Shown one piece after another: positions 14,137 to 21,230 of a DNA stretch of 25,883 nucleotides (positions are counted from its first letter, which is position 1; the number at the start of each line of letters is the position of its first letter). The position numbers and the translations under genes were made by a program. The notes under the pieces are model-generated. The model saw only the letters and a program-made list of their open reading frames with translations, ran no database searches and was not told the DNA's origin. Source of the DNA: an uncultured Mycoplasmatota bacterium (GTDB lineage: Bacteria; Bacillota_I; Bacilli_A; RF39; UBA660); the NCBI GenBank assembly GCA_900544605.1, contig UQVP01000016.1, positions 1 through 25,883 on the forward strand, given 5' to 3'.

Positions 14137-14688
14137 ATGGAAAAGGAAAAATGTAAATGCGAAGAAAAGCATGATGAAAAATGTACTTGCTCTGAAAAGT
14201 GTGAGTGTCATGAACCTAAAAAGAACAAGCACAAAGAAGAAATAGGTAAATTAAAAGAAGAAAATAAGAAATTAGAACAAGACGTTTTACTAGCTAAAGC
14301 TGATTTAATAAATTATCGTAAAAGAAAAGATGAAGAAGTCGCTCGAATGTTGAAGTTTTCAAATGAAGATTTAGTAAAAGAACTTCTTCCAACAATTGAT
14401 AATTTTGAAAGAGCAATTAAAATGGATGATGATGACTTAACTGATGAAGTTTCTAAGTTTCTAGAAGGATTCAAAATGATTTATTGCAGTTTCATTAATA
14501 CGATGGAAAAATATGAAGTTAAAGCTATTGATGGAATAAATAAGCCATTTGATCCAACTTATCATCAAGCTGTTATGACAGAAAAAAGAGAAGGTGTAGA
14601 ACCTGGAATAGTAATAGAGGTTTTACAAAAAGGATATTTATTAAAAGATAAGGTAATCCGTCCAGCAATGGTCAGGGTTTCAGAATAA
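14137..14688 (+). CDS. grpE: GrpE nucleotide exchange factor with Cys-rich N-terminus
   Basis: Releases ADP from DnaK. 183 residues. The long coiled coil (about 30-85: KEEIGKLKEENKKLEQDVLLAKADLINYRKRKDEE) and C-terminal beta-wing (YHQAVMTEKREGVEPGIVIEVLQKGYLLKDKVIRPAMVRVSE) are canonical. The N-terminal 27 residues are odd: three C-x-C motifs (Cys6/8, 16/18, 22/24) with His12 and His25 in a Lys/Glu background. GrpE N-termini are usually disordered and acidic without Cys. Metal binding is inference. The gene lies between hrcA and dnaK in the standard order. Confidence 0.95.
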   Translation: MEKEKCKCEEKHDEKCTCSEKCECHEPKKNKHKEEIGKLKEENKKLEQDVLLAKADLINYRKRKDEEVARMLKFSNEDLVKELLPTIDNFERAIKMDDDDLTDEVSKFLEGFKMIYCSFINTMEKYEVKAIDGINKPFDPTYHQAVMTEKREGVEPGIVIEVLQKGYLLKDKVIRPAMVRVSE

Positions 14689-14705
14689 AGGAAAGGTGAA
14701 AATTT

Positions 14706-16526
14706 ATGAGTAAAATTATAGGTATAGATTTAGGTACAACTAATAGTTGTGTATGTATTTATGAAGGTGGAGAAGCAAAAGTTATTGCTAATGCTGAAGG
14801 AGAAAGAACAACTCCATCTGTTGTAGCTTTTAAAGGAGACGAAATTATTGTTGGTGGAGCTGCCAAACGTCAAATGGTAACTAACCCAAACACAATTCAC
14901 TCTATTAAAAGAAAAATGGGAACTAATGAAAAAGTAGAAGTTAATGGTAAGAAATATACACCACAAGAAATTTCTGCTATGATCTTAAGTAATTTAAAAG
15001 AAACTGCAGAAAATTATTTAGGAGAAAAAGTAACTCGTGCGGTAATTACTGTTCCAGCTTACTTTAATGACGCTCAACGTCAAGCTACTAAAGATGCAGG
15101 TAAAATAGCAGGCCTTAACGTTGAAAGAATTATTAATGAACCAACTGCTGCTGCACTTGCTTATGGACTTGATAAACAAGATAAAAATGAAAAAGTTCTT
15201 GTTTATGACTTAGGTGGAGGAACATTTGATGTTTCTATTCTAGAACTAGGTGATGGTGTATTTGAAGTATTATCAACAAGTGGTAATAACCATTTAGGTG
15301 GAGATGATTTTGATCAAAGAATTATCGATTACTTAGTTGATGAATTCAAAAAAGAAAATAAAGTTGATTTAACTAAAGATAAAATGGCAATGCAAAGATT
15401 AAAAGATGCTGCTGAAAAAGCTAAGAAAGATTTAAGTGGTGTAACTACTACTCAAATTTCATTACCATTCTTATCTCAAGGAGAAGATGGACCATTACAC
15501 TTAGAGGTAACATTAACTCGTGCTAAATTTGAAGATTTAACTCGTGATTTAGTAGATTCAACTCTAGAACCTGTTAGAAAGGCATTAAAGGATGCTAAAT
15601 TAAGTGCTAAAGATATTGATAAAGTATTATTAGTAGGTGGTTCTACACGTATTCCTCGTGTTCAAGAAATCATTAAGAATGAATTAGAAAAAGAACCATC
15701 TAAGGGAGTTAATCCTGATGAAGTAGTTGCAATGGGTGCTGCTATTCAAGGTGGAGTTTTAACTGGAGATGTAAATGATGTTGTTCTTCTAGATGTTACA
15801 CCATTATCACTTGGTATTGAAACATTAGGTGGAGTAATGACTGTATTAATTCCAAGAAATACAACTATTCCAACAAGCAAGAGTCAAGTATTCTCAACAG
15901 CTGCTGATAATCAACCTGCTGTAGATATTCACGTATTACAAGGTGAAAGAAGTATGGCAAGTGATAACAAGACTTTAGGAAGATTCCAATTAACAAATAT
16001 TCCTGCCGCACCACGTGGAGTACCTCAAATTGAAGTTACTTTCGATATTGATGCTAATGGTATTGTTAATGTAAAGGCAAAAGATTTAGGAACTAATAAA
16101 GAACAAGCTATTACTATTACTTCTAACACTGGATTAAGTGATGAAGATATCGATAAGATGGTAAAAGAAGCTGAAGCTAATAAAGAAGCAGATGCTAAAA
16201 AGAAAGAAGAAGCTGATTTAAGAAATGAAGCTGAGCAATTAATCTTTACTACTGAAAAATCTATTAAAGATTTAGGAGAAAAGATTGATGCTAAAGATAA
16301 AGAAAAAGCAGAAGCTGAAATTAAAGAATTAAAAGAAGCTTTAGAGAAAAATGATTTAGATGATATTAAATCTAAGAAAGAAAAATTAATGGAAACAGCT
16401 ATGGCTTTTGCTACTAAGGTTTATGAAGAAGCTGCTAAAAAACAACAAGAAAATCAAGAAACTAAAGAAGAAACTTCTGAGAAAAAAGACGATAATGTTG
16501 TTGATGCAGAATACGAAGAAAAATAA
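14706..16526 (+). CDS. dnaK: Chaperone DnaK (Hsp70)
   Basis: 606 residues; ATP-driven chaperone. The nucleotide-binding domain has IGIDLGTTNSCV at the start, the NEPTAAALAYG and DLGGGTFDVSIL phosphate loops, and VLLVGGSTRIPRVQ. The linker DVVLLDVTPLSLGIET leads into the substrate-binding domain, followed by a Lys/Glu-rich lid and tail ending VVDAEYEEK. It has the shorter Gram-positive architecture. Ribosome site AAAGGTGA precedes the ATG. Transcribed with grpE; a strong hairpin follows the stop. Confidence 0.98.
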   Translation: MSKIIGIDLGTTNSCVCIYEGGEAKVIANAEGERTTPSVVAFKGDEIIVGGAAKRQMVTNPNTIHSIKRKMGTNEKVEVNGKKYTPQEISAMILSNLKETAENYLGEKVTRAVITVPAYFNDAQRQATKDAGKIAGLNVERIINEPTAAALAYGLDKQDKNEKVLVYDLGGGTFDVSILELGDGVFEVLSTSGNNHLGGDDFDQRIIDYLVDEFKKENKVDLTKDKMAMQRLKDAAEKAKKDLSGVTTTQISLPFLSQGEDGPLHLEVTLTRAKFEDLTRDLVDSTLEPVRKALKDAKLSAKDIDKVLLVGGSTRIPRVQEIIKNELEKEPSKGVNPDEVVAMGAAIQGGVLTGDVNDVVLLDVTPLSLGIETLGGVMTVLIPRNTTIPTSKSQVFSTAADNQPAVDIHVLQGERSMASDNKTLGRFQLTNIPAAPRGVPQIEVTFDIDANGIVNVKAKDLGTNKEQAITITSNTGLSDEDIDKMVKEAEANKEADAKKKEEADLRNEAEQLIFTTEKSIKDLGEKIDAKDKEKAEAEIKELKEALEKNDLDDIKSKKEKLMETAMAFATKVYEEAAKKQQENQETKEETSEKKDDNVVDAEYEEK

Positions 16527-16535
16527 AAAATAAAA

Positions 16536-16562
16536 AGAAGTTCTAGCTAGTCTAGAACTTCT
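16536..16562 (+). other. Strong intra-operon hairpin after dnaK
   Basis: AGAAGTTCTAG (16536-16546) and CTAGAACTTCT (16552-16562) form a perfect 11-bp stem with a 5-nt loop. No T tract follows (CGTATATTTAAGG), so this is not a standard terminator. It more likely protects or punctuates the dnaK message, or partly attenuates pepF-dnaJ. Confidence 0.75.
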
Positions 16563-16582
16563 CGTATATTTAAGGAGAGACT

Positions 16583-18379
16583 ATGGAACAAAGACAAAAA
16601 GCTAGAAGTGAAATTGAAGAAAAATATAAATGGGATTTGACACCAATTTATAAAGATGTAGATTCATGGTATGAAGATTATGATTTAGTTTCAAAAGAAA
16701 TAAAAAAAGTTTTGGATTTTAAAGGTAATATTGTAAAAAGTGCTAAAAATTTACTTGATTATATTGAATTTTCAATGAATTTAGAAAGAAAATTATATAA
16801 ACTTTATTATTATGCTCATCTAAATTTTGATAGTGATACAACAAATAATGAATATCAAAAGATGAATGGTAAAATTGAAAATTTATTAGCTGAATATAAT
16901 AAATTAGATTCCTTTGCTAATCCTGAGATGATGAAAATAGATTATAATCAAATAAAAGAATTTTATAAAGAAGAACCGAGATTACAAGAATATGAATTTT
17001 TATTAGAACAACTATATCGTTACAAAGATCATATATTAAATACAGAAGCAGAGAGTATTATTTCATCTTTTGCTAATATCAATAGTACTCCAGAACAAGT
17101 ATTTGAAGCTCTTACTGATTCTGACTTAAGATTTGGTAAAGTAAAAAATGATAAAGGTGAAGATGTTGAACTTACTGAAAGTAACTATTCTTCGTTTATA
17201 GAATCTACTAATAGAGATGTTAGAAAAGAAGCTTTTGAAATGTTATTAAAAACCTATAGTAATTATAAAAATACTATAGCTAACACTTTTGCTGGTAATG
17301 TTGAAGTTTTAACTACTATGGCAAAGTTAAAAAAATATTCAAGTAGTTTAGAAGCATCGTTATTTGATGATAATATTAGTACTGGAGTTTATAATAATTT
17401 AATAGATACTGTATCTAATAATTTAAATGTTTTATATAAATATTTTGATTTAAAAAAAGAAGTTTTAGGTTTAGATGAATTCCATTTATATGATCAATAT
17501 AATTCTTTAGTACCTGATTGTTCAAGAAATTATACATTTGAAGAAGCTAAAGATTTAGTTTTAAAAGCATTAACTGTTTTAGGAGAAGATTATGTAGCAA
17601 ATTTAAATAAAGCTTTTGATGAAAGATGGATTGATGTTTATAATAACAAAGGAAAAAGAACAGGTGCTTATTCAAGTGGTTTTTATGATACAAATCCATA
17701 CGTTTTGTTAAACTTTAATGGTAAATTTGGTGATGTGTCAACCCTTGCTCATGAACTTGGTCATTCAATGCATACATATTATTCATGCCATAACAATCCA
17801 TATCAATATTCTAGTTATAAAATCTTTGTTGCCGAAGTCGCATCTACTGTTAATGAATTGTTATTAAAATATTACATCTTAAATCATACTGATGATGTAA
17901 ATGAAAAAAAATATATTATTAACGAAATGATGAATAATTTTAAATCAACAATTTATAGACAAACTATGTTTGCAGAATTTGAAAGAGATATGCATGCCTT
18001 AAAAGAAAAAGGTGAAGTACTAACTAGTCAATTACTTTCAGATAAATATTATGAATTAAACAAAAAATATTTTGGACCTAATGTTGTAGTTGATGATATT
18101 ATTAGATATGAATGGGAAAGAATTCCACATTTCTATTATGATTTTTATGTTTATAAATATGCTATTGGTTTATCTTGTGCATGTTATATTGCAGATGGCA
18201 TATTAAATAATAAACCAAATGCTCTTGAAAACTACAAGAAATTCTTATCTTCGGGTGGTAGTGATTATCCAGCTAATGAACTTAAAATTGCTAGTATTGA
18301 TGTTACGAAGAGTGAAGTGGTTGAAAGTGCAATTAAGATGTTTGATAATTTAATTAAACAATTTAAAGAATTAAGTTAG
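16583..18379 (+). CDS. pepF: Oligoendopeptidase F (M3B metallopeptidase)
   Basis: 598-residue cytoplasmic zinc peptidase that cleaves oligopeptides. The start MEQRQKARSEIEEKYKWDLTPIY is typical of PepF. The zinc site is HELGHSMHTYY, with His390, Glu391 and His394; the downstream Glu is likely in VAEVASTVNELLLKY. Length matches the family (about 600). RBS AAGGAGAG. It lies between dnaK and dnaJ, with dnaJ 9 bases after its stop, so it probably belongs to the heat-shock transcript. Degrading peptides from proteolysis during heat shock would be a sensible role, by inference. Confidence 0.95.
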   Translation: MEQRQKARSEIEEKYKWDLTPIYKDVDSWYEDYDLVSKEIKKVLDFKGNIVKSAKNLLDYIEFSMNLERKLYKLYYYAHLNFDSDTTNNEYQKMNGKIENLLAEYNKLDSFANPEMMKIDYNQIKEFYKEEPRLQEYEFLLEQLYRYKDHILNTEAESIISSFANINSTPEQVFEALTDSDLRFGKVKNDKGEDVELTESNYSSFIESTNRDVRKEAFEMLLKTYSNYKNTIANTFAGNVEVLTTMAKLKKYSSSLEASLFDDNISTGVYNNLIDTVSNNLNVLYKYFDLKKEVLGLDEFHLYDQYNSLVPDCSRNYTFEEAKDLVLKALTVLGEDYVANLNKAFDERWIDVYNNKGKRTGAYSSGFYDTNPYVLLNFNGKFGDVSTLAHELGHSMHTYYSCHNNPYQYSSYKIFVAEVASTVNELLLKYYILNHTDDVNEKKYIINEMMNNFKSTIYRQTMFAEFERDMHALKEKGEVLTSQLLSDKYYELNKKYFGPNVVVDDIIRYEWERIPHFYYDFYVYKYAIGLSCACYIADGILNNKPNALENYKKFLSSGGSDYPANELKIASIDVTKSEVVESAIKMFDNLIKQFKELS

Positions 18380-18388
18380 GTGATGTAA

Positions 18389-19504
18389 ATGAATAAAAAA
18401 GATTATTATGAAGTCCTAGGAGTTAGTAAAACTGCTACGGATGATGAAATAAAATCAGCGTTTCGTAAATTAGCAAAGAAGTATCATCCTGATGTTTCTA
18501 AAGAACCAGATGCTGCTGAAAAATTTAAAGAAGCACAGGAAGCATATGCTGTTCTATCTGATCCACAAAAAAGAAAACAATATGATCAATTTGGTCATGC
18601 TGCATTTGAACAAGGTGCAGGTGGCGGAGCAGGCGGATTTGATTTCTCTGGGTTTGATTTTTCTGATATCTTTGGTGATCTTTTTGGAGGAAGTGGCTTT
18701 GATTTTGGTTTCGGTGGAGGTAGATCGAGAAGTTCGAACCGTGCCACTAGAGGTGCAGATAGTTTAATTAGAATGGATTTAACATTTGAGGAAGCTGCTT
18801 TTGGTTGTAAAAAAGATATTACTTTAGAAATAATGGAAGAATGTAGTGAATGTGGTGGTAAAGGTGGACATGGTGAAAAAAATTGTCCAGACTGCCATGG
18901 CAGTGGCACAGTAACAACTGAACAACATACCTTATTTGGCTCATTTATGACTAGAACAACTTGTCCTAGTTGTAAAGGAAAAGGAAAGATATATGAGACT
19001 AAATGTAGTAAGTGTCGTGGTGCTGGTAAATTAAAAGTAACAAAAACTTTAGAAGTTAAAGTTCCAGCCGGAGTAGATACTGGAAATCAATTACGTTTAG
19101 CTGGAAAAGGTACTGCTGGAACTAACGGTGGGCCTAATGGAGATGTATATTTAGAGTTTAAAGTAAAAGAACATCCATTATTTAAACGTGAAGAAAATGA
19201 TATATATTTAGAGTTACCAATTACAATTACTGATGCGGTATTAGGATGTAAAAAAGAAGTTCCTACTTTAAATGGTAAAGTTGTTTTAACAATTACTGCT
19301 GGAACTCAAACAAATGATAAATATCGCATTAAAGGAAAAGGAATAGAAGATGTACATTCTTCACGTAAAGGTGATATGTATGTTGTGATAAAAGTAATAA
19401 TTCCAAAAAAATTAACTCGTGATCAAAAGAAATTATTTGAAGAACTTTCAAATACAACTTTAGATGATAGTTTAGAATTTAAAAAAATTAACCAATATTT
19501 ATAA
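18389..19504 (+). CDS. dnaJ: Co-chaperone DnaJ (Hsp40)
   Basis: 371 residues. The J domain (1-70) contains YHPDVS with the HPD motif that stimulates the DnaK ATPase. A Gly/Phe-rich region follows (about 76-115). The zinc domain has four repeats: CSECGGKGG, CPDCHGSG, CPSCKGKG and CSKCRGAG. The C-terminal client-binding domains are complete. The ribosome site TAGGTGATG overlaps the pepF stop region. Last gene of the operon; no strong terminator follows before the plus-strand promoter at 19508, so transcripts may run to the terminator at 19617. Confidence 0.97.
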   Translation: MNKKDYYEVLGVSKTATDDEIKSAFRKLAKKYHPDVSKEPDAAEKFKEAQEAYAVLSDPQKRKQYDQFGHAAFEQGAGGGAGGFDFSGFDFSDIFGDLFGGSGFDFGFGGGRSRSSNRATRGADSLIRMDLTFEEAAFGCKKDITLEIMEECSECGGKGGHGEKNCPDCHGSGTVTTEQHTLFGSFMTRTTCPSCKGKGKIYETKCSKCRGAGKLKVTKTLEVKVPAGVDTGNQLRLAGKGTAGTNGGPNGDVYLEFKVKEHPLFKREENDIYLELPITITDAVLGCKKEVPTLNGKVVLTITAGTQTNDKYRIKGKGIEDVHSSRKGDMYVVIKVIIPKKLTRDQKKLFEELSNTTLDDSLEFKKINQYL

Positions 19505-19507
19505 TGC

Positions 19508-19536
19508 TTTACATAAAGTTAATTTTATGTTATTAT
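19508..19536 (+). promoter_or_regulatory. Promoter of the plus-strand small RNA
   Basis: TTTACA (19508-19513), 17-bp spacer, TG-T-TATTAT (19528-19536): good -35, correct spacing and an extended -10, four bases after the dnaJ stop. Predicted start near 19543. Confidence 0.7.
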
Positions 19537-19560
19537 GTATTTAGCAAGAGAACTTGCATA

Positions 19561-19601
19561 AAATAAAAAAGGGAATACTTAACTTCGCTTGTTGAGTACT
19601 C
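19561..19601 (-). terminator. Minus-strand terminator of the peptide mRNA
   Basis: On the minus strand GAGTACTCAAC pairs with GTTAAGTATTC (one G-U, one C-A) around a 7-nt loop, then CCC and TTTTTTATTT (from the A tract at 19561-19570). The same bases can instead pair with the mRNA 5' leader. Confidence 0.65.
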
Positions 19602-19616
19602 ACCATATTGGTTTTT

Positions 19617-19655
19617 GTACTTGATTTACGCAAGTAAATTGAGTACTATTTTTTT
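19617..19655 (+). terminator. Strong plus-strand terminator
   Basis: A 13-bp stem (19617-19629 with 19634-19646, two G-U) with a GCAA loop, followed by TA and seven T (19649-19655). It covers the stop codon of the minus ORF. It ends the small RNA and possibly dnaJ readthrough. Confidence 0.88.
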
Positions 19656-19735
19656 ATAGATAGAATCATTAAAGAGACTATTAATAAAATGATAATTAGT
19701 ATTAGAAATGAGATTAATAAATCTTTTTTCTTCAT
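19646..19735 (-). CDS. 29-residue hydrophobic peptide, candidate type I toxin
   Basis: Start ATG at 19735, stop TAG at 19648-19646. The peptide opens MKKKDLL, continues with about 20 nearly uninterrupted Ile/Leu/Val/Phe residues with single Ser, and closes SIKK: one membrane helix with positive caps on both ends. AAAGGAGG (19752-19745) is a perfect Shine-Dalgarno 9 nt from the start, and an extended -10 promoter lies upstream, so expression is well supported for so short an ORF. A small hairpin covers the edge of the ribosome site and an antisense RNA overlaps the 3' end, as for small membrane toxins. I recognise no named family; it has none of the Fst sequence features I know and is closest in character to Ile/Leu-rich Ibs-type peptides. 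Toxicity is inference. Confidence 0.72.
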   Translation of the reverse strand: MKKKDLLISFLILIIILLIVSLMILSIKK

Positions 19736-19744
19736 AATATCAAG

Positions 19745-19762
19745 CCTCCTTTCGTATGAAAG
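19745..19762 (-). promoter_or_regulatory. RBS hairpin of the peptide mRNA
   Basis: On the minus strand CTTTC (19762-19758) pairs with GAAAG (19753-19749) around ATAC. The 3' arm runs straight into AGGAGG (19750-19745), so the stem partly hides the ribosome site. Confidence 0.6.
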
Positions 19763-19800
19763 TTGGCAAGTACTCAAACAGTTAGTATTCCCTAAAAATA

Positions 19801-19829
19801 ATTATACCAGAAGTTAACTACACATTCAA
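19801..19829 (-). promoter_or_regulatory. Promoter of the peptide mRNA
   Basis: On the minus strand: TTGAAT (19829-19824), 17-bp spacer, TG-G-TATAAT (19809-19801). Predicted start near 19793, exactly at the outer edge of the inverted repeat, giving an mRNA of about 230 nt. It diverges from the frr promoter. Confidence 0.8.
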
Positions 19830-19868
19830 CAGTTTGTGATAAATATTCATTATAAATTAATTTTATTG

Positions 19869-19897
19869 TTGATAAATAAAACACTTTATAATATAAT
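19869..19897 (+). promoter_or_regulatory. Promoter of frr
   Basis: TTGATA (19869-19874), 17-bp spacer, TATAAT (19892-19897); a second TATAAT overlaps at 19887-19892. GAGAGG (19908-19913) is the ribosome site. Confidence 0.8.
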
Positions 19898-19922
19898 ATA
19901 TGTAGTTGAGAGGATGAATTAT

Positions 19923-20465
19923 ATGGATGATATTTTAATGGAAACAGAAATGAAAATGGAAGCTTCTGTTGAGAGCATGGAAAAAAGATTAATTAATATT
20001 AGAGCAGGACGTGCAAATCCAGCTATTTTAGATGGTGTTATGGTATCTTATTATGGAGTTGATACACCATTAAAACAACTTGCCACTATTTCTATTCCTG
20101 AGGCACGTCAACTTATGATTAAGCCATTTGATAGAACTACTTTAGGAGCTATTGAAAAAGGAATTTATGAAGCAAATGTTGGACTAACTCCAAATAATAA
20201 TGGTGAAGTAATAATTTTAAATATTCCTATTTTAACAGAAGATACAAGAAGAGAATATGTAAAACAAGCTAAAACGATTTGTGAAGAATGTAAAATAGCA
20301 CTTCGTAATATTAGACAAGATGCTAATAACGATATAAAAAAATTAGAAGTGCCTGAAGATGAAATAAAAAGTGGTCAAGAAGATGTTCAAGAATTAATTA
20401 ATAAATATAATAAAATTGTTGATGAAAAGTTTAAGATAAAAGAACAAGAATTAATGACTGTATAA
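19923..20465 (+). CDS. frr: Ribosome recycling factor
   Basis: 180-residue protein that splits post-termination ribosomes with EF-G. Signatures are MEKRLINIRAGRANPAILDGV near the N-terminus, YYGVDTPLKQLATISIPEARQLMIKPFD, and the C-terminal helical bundle with RNIRQDANNDIKKLE. Length is within the usual range. ATG 19923 is chosen because GAGAGG lies 9 bases upstream; a Met at 19914 would abut the ribosome site, and the longer frame to 19836 runs through the promoter. pyrH, tsf and rpsB, frequent neighbours, are absent. The T-box leader follows directly with no separate terminator seen. Confidence 0.96.
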   Translation: MDDILMETEMKMEASVESMEKRLINIRAGRANPAILDGVMVSYYGVDTPLKQLATISIPEARQLMIKPFDRTTLGAIEKGIYEANVGLTPNNNGEVIILNIPILTEDTRREYVKQAKTICEECKIALRNIRQDANNDIKKLEVPEDEIKSGQEDVQELINKYNKIVDEKFKIKEQELMTV

Positions 20466-20467
20466 AA

Positions 20468-20652
20468 ACGTTGAAGAAGATTAGTAAATTAAAAATATTT
20501 TAAAGAGAGTCTATGGTTGGTGGAAATAGATAAATATTTTAATTGAAGCTCCTTTGGAGTGTGATTAATAATCACCGGGAAACCGTTATCAAAATTAAGA
20601 TCAATTAGGATGGTACCACGGTTTTTCGTTCCTAGAAAAACACGTGGTTTTT
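20468..20652 (+). ncRNA. T-box riboswitch, probably alanine-specific
   Basis: Leader upstream of two kinase genes and alaS. The stem I arm has AGTA (20483-20486) on its 5' side, a stem of 20487-20500 with 20532-20544, and GAAGCT (20545-20550) on the 3' side, placing GCT (Ala) as specifier. Further stems are GTGATT/AATCAC (20561-20575) and CGG/CCG around GAAA. The T-box TGGTACCACG is at 20611-20620; its variable T would pair with discriminator A73 of tRNA-Ala. The competing terminator (20615-20652) has a 13-bp stem with one bulged A and a T run. Uncharged tRNA-Ala should stabilise the antiterminator. The promoter is not evident; cotranscription with frr is possible. Confidence 0.93.
20615..20652 (+). 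terminator. T-box regulated terminator
   Basis: ACCACGGTTTTTC (20615-20627) pairs with 20635-20648, with A42-type bulge at 20642, then T to 20652. Its 5' arm overlaps the T-box sequence, as required for mutually exclusive antiterminator and terminator. Confidence 0.88.
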
Positions 20653-20678
20653 ATATATTTAGATATAAAGGAGGAACT

Positions 20679-21230
20679 ATGGAGTTTACAAAGAAAGAAG
20701 TTAAAATATTTTTATTATCTGGTAAAGCTAGAAGTGGTAAAGAAACAGTTTCTAATATGATAAAAGATTATTATTCTAATAAAAAAGTGATAGATATATC
20801 TTTTGCTGGGTATTTAAAAGAATATGCTAAAAACATAAGTGGATGGGATGGTAGTGAAGAGACTAAACCAAGAGAACTTTTACAACAGCTAGGAATAGAA
20901 TTAATAAAAGAAAAGATAGATGATAAATTATTTATAAGAAGAGTTTTAGAAGATATAGAAGTTTATTCATATTTCTTTGATGTTATTATAATAACTGATG
21001 CTAGATTAGTAGATGAAGTAGAATCAGTAAAGAATAAATATAAAGATGCTGTAACAATTAGAATTGTTAGAGATAATTATGAAAGTAATTTAACAAGTGA
21101 TCAAAAGAATCATGTTACAGAAACAGGATTAGATGGATATAATAATTTTGATTATATAGTAAGTAATAATGAATTAGATAAATTAAAAGTAGATATCGAT
21201 AAAATATTAAAAGAGGTGGATTATGAATAA
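20679..21230 (+). CDS. P-loop kinase, deoxynucleoside monophosphate kinase-like
   Basis: 183 residues. The N-terminal Walker A reads LLSGKARSGKET, followed by a kinase-like fold with FAGYLKEYAKNISGWDG, RELLQQLGIELIKEK, VIIITDARLVDEVE and a C-terminal HVTETGLDGYNNFDYIVSNN. The G-K-A-R-S-G-K-E-T loop and the late T-E-T-G-L segment resemble phage and bacterial dNMP kinases, so phosphorylation of a nucleotide is plausible; the substrate cannot be read from sequence. The ATG at 20679 is chosen for AAAGGAGG 4-12 bases upstream; an apparent earlier start at 20610 is T-box RNA. First gene under the T-box; the next gene overlaps its end by 8 bases. Confidence 0.72.
   Translation: MEFTKKEVKIFLLSGKARSGKETVSNMIKDYYSNKKVIDISFAGYLKEYAKNISGWDGSEETKPRELLQQLGIELIKEKIDDKLFIRRVLEDIEVYSYFFDVIIITDARLVDEVESVKNKYKDAVTIRIVRDNYESNLTSDQKNHVTETGLDGYNNFDYIVSNNELDKLKVDIDKILKEVDYE

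Larger units (their letters stand above)
19543..19655 (+). ncRNA. Predicted antisense RNA (type I antitoxin candidate)
   Basis: About 113 nt from the predicted start to the end of the T tract. Three stems: GCAAG/CTTGC (19544-19557), GAATACTTAAC/GTTGAGTACTC (19573-19601) and the terminator (19617-19646). About 19561-19655 is exactly complementary to the 3' end of the minus-strand peptide mRNA. The terminator stem has two G-U pairs that become C-A mismatches on the other strand, so it is built to work on the plus strand. dnaJ readthrough could also use this terminator, so an independent RNA is inferred. Confidence 0.65.
19571..19792. repeat. Imperfect inverted repeat flanking the small ORF
   Basis: The left end (19571-19604) begins GGGAATACTTAAC and ends GTTGAGTACTCACC. 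The right end, read in reverse complement (19792-19765), begins GGGAATACTAAC and continues to TTTGAGTACTTGCC. The copies differ by small indels in the middle. In the minus-strand mRNA these ends can form about 26 pairs including two G-U. The arrangement also resembles terminal inverted repeats of a 222-bp element. Confidence 0.8.

Noticed and set aside
16536..16562. dnaK terminator
   Set aside because: Perfect stem but no following T tract, and pepF and dnaJ follow closely with no promoter of their own.
18492..18909. Plus and minus ORFs inside dnaJ (18492-18767 and 18595-18909)
   Set aside because: Out-of-frame readings of the Gly/Phe-rich and zinc regions of dnaJ; Pro/Ser- or Leu/Val-rich composition is a by-product.
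19571..19792. CRISPR-like repeats from the recurring GAGTACT
   Set aside because: Only a few copies, in inverted and unevenly spaced positions, with no spacers and no cas genes; the palindromes are explained by hairpins and the inverted repeat.
20610..20678. 23-codon N-terminal extension of the first kinase
   Set aside because: It translates the T-box and terminator; the ATG at 20679 has its own strong ribosome site.
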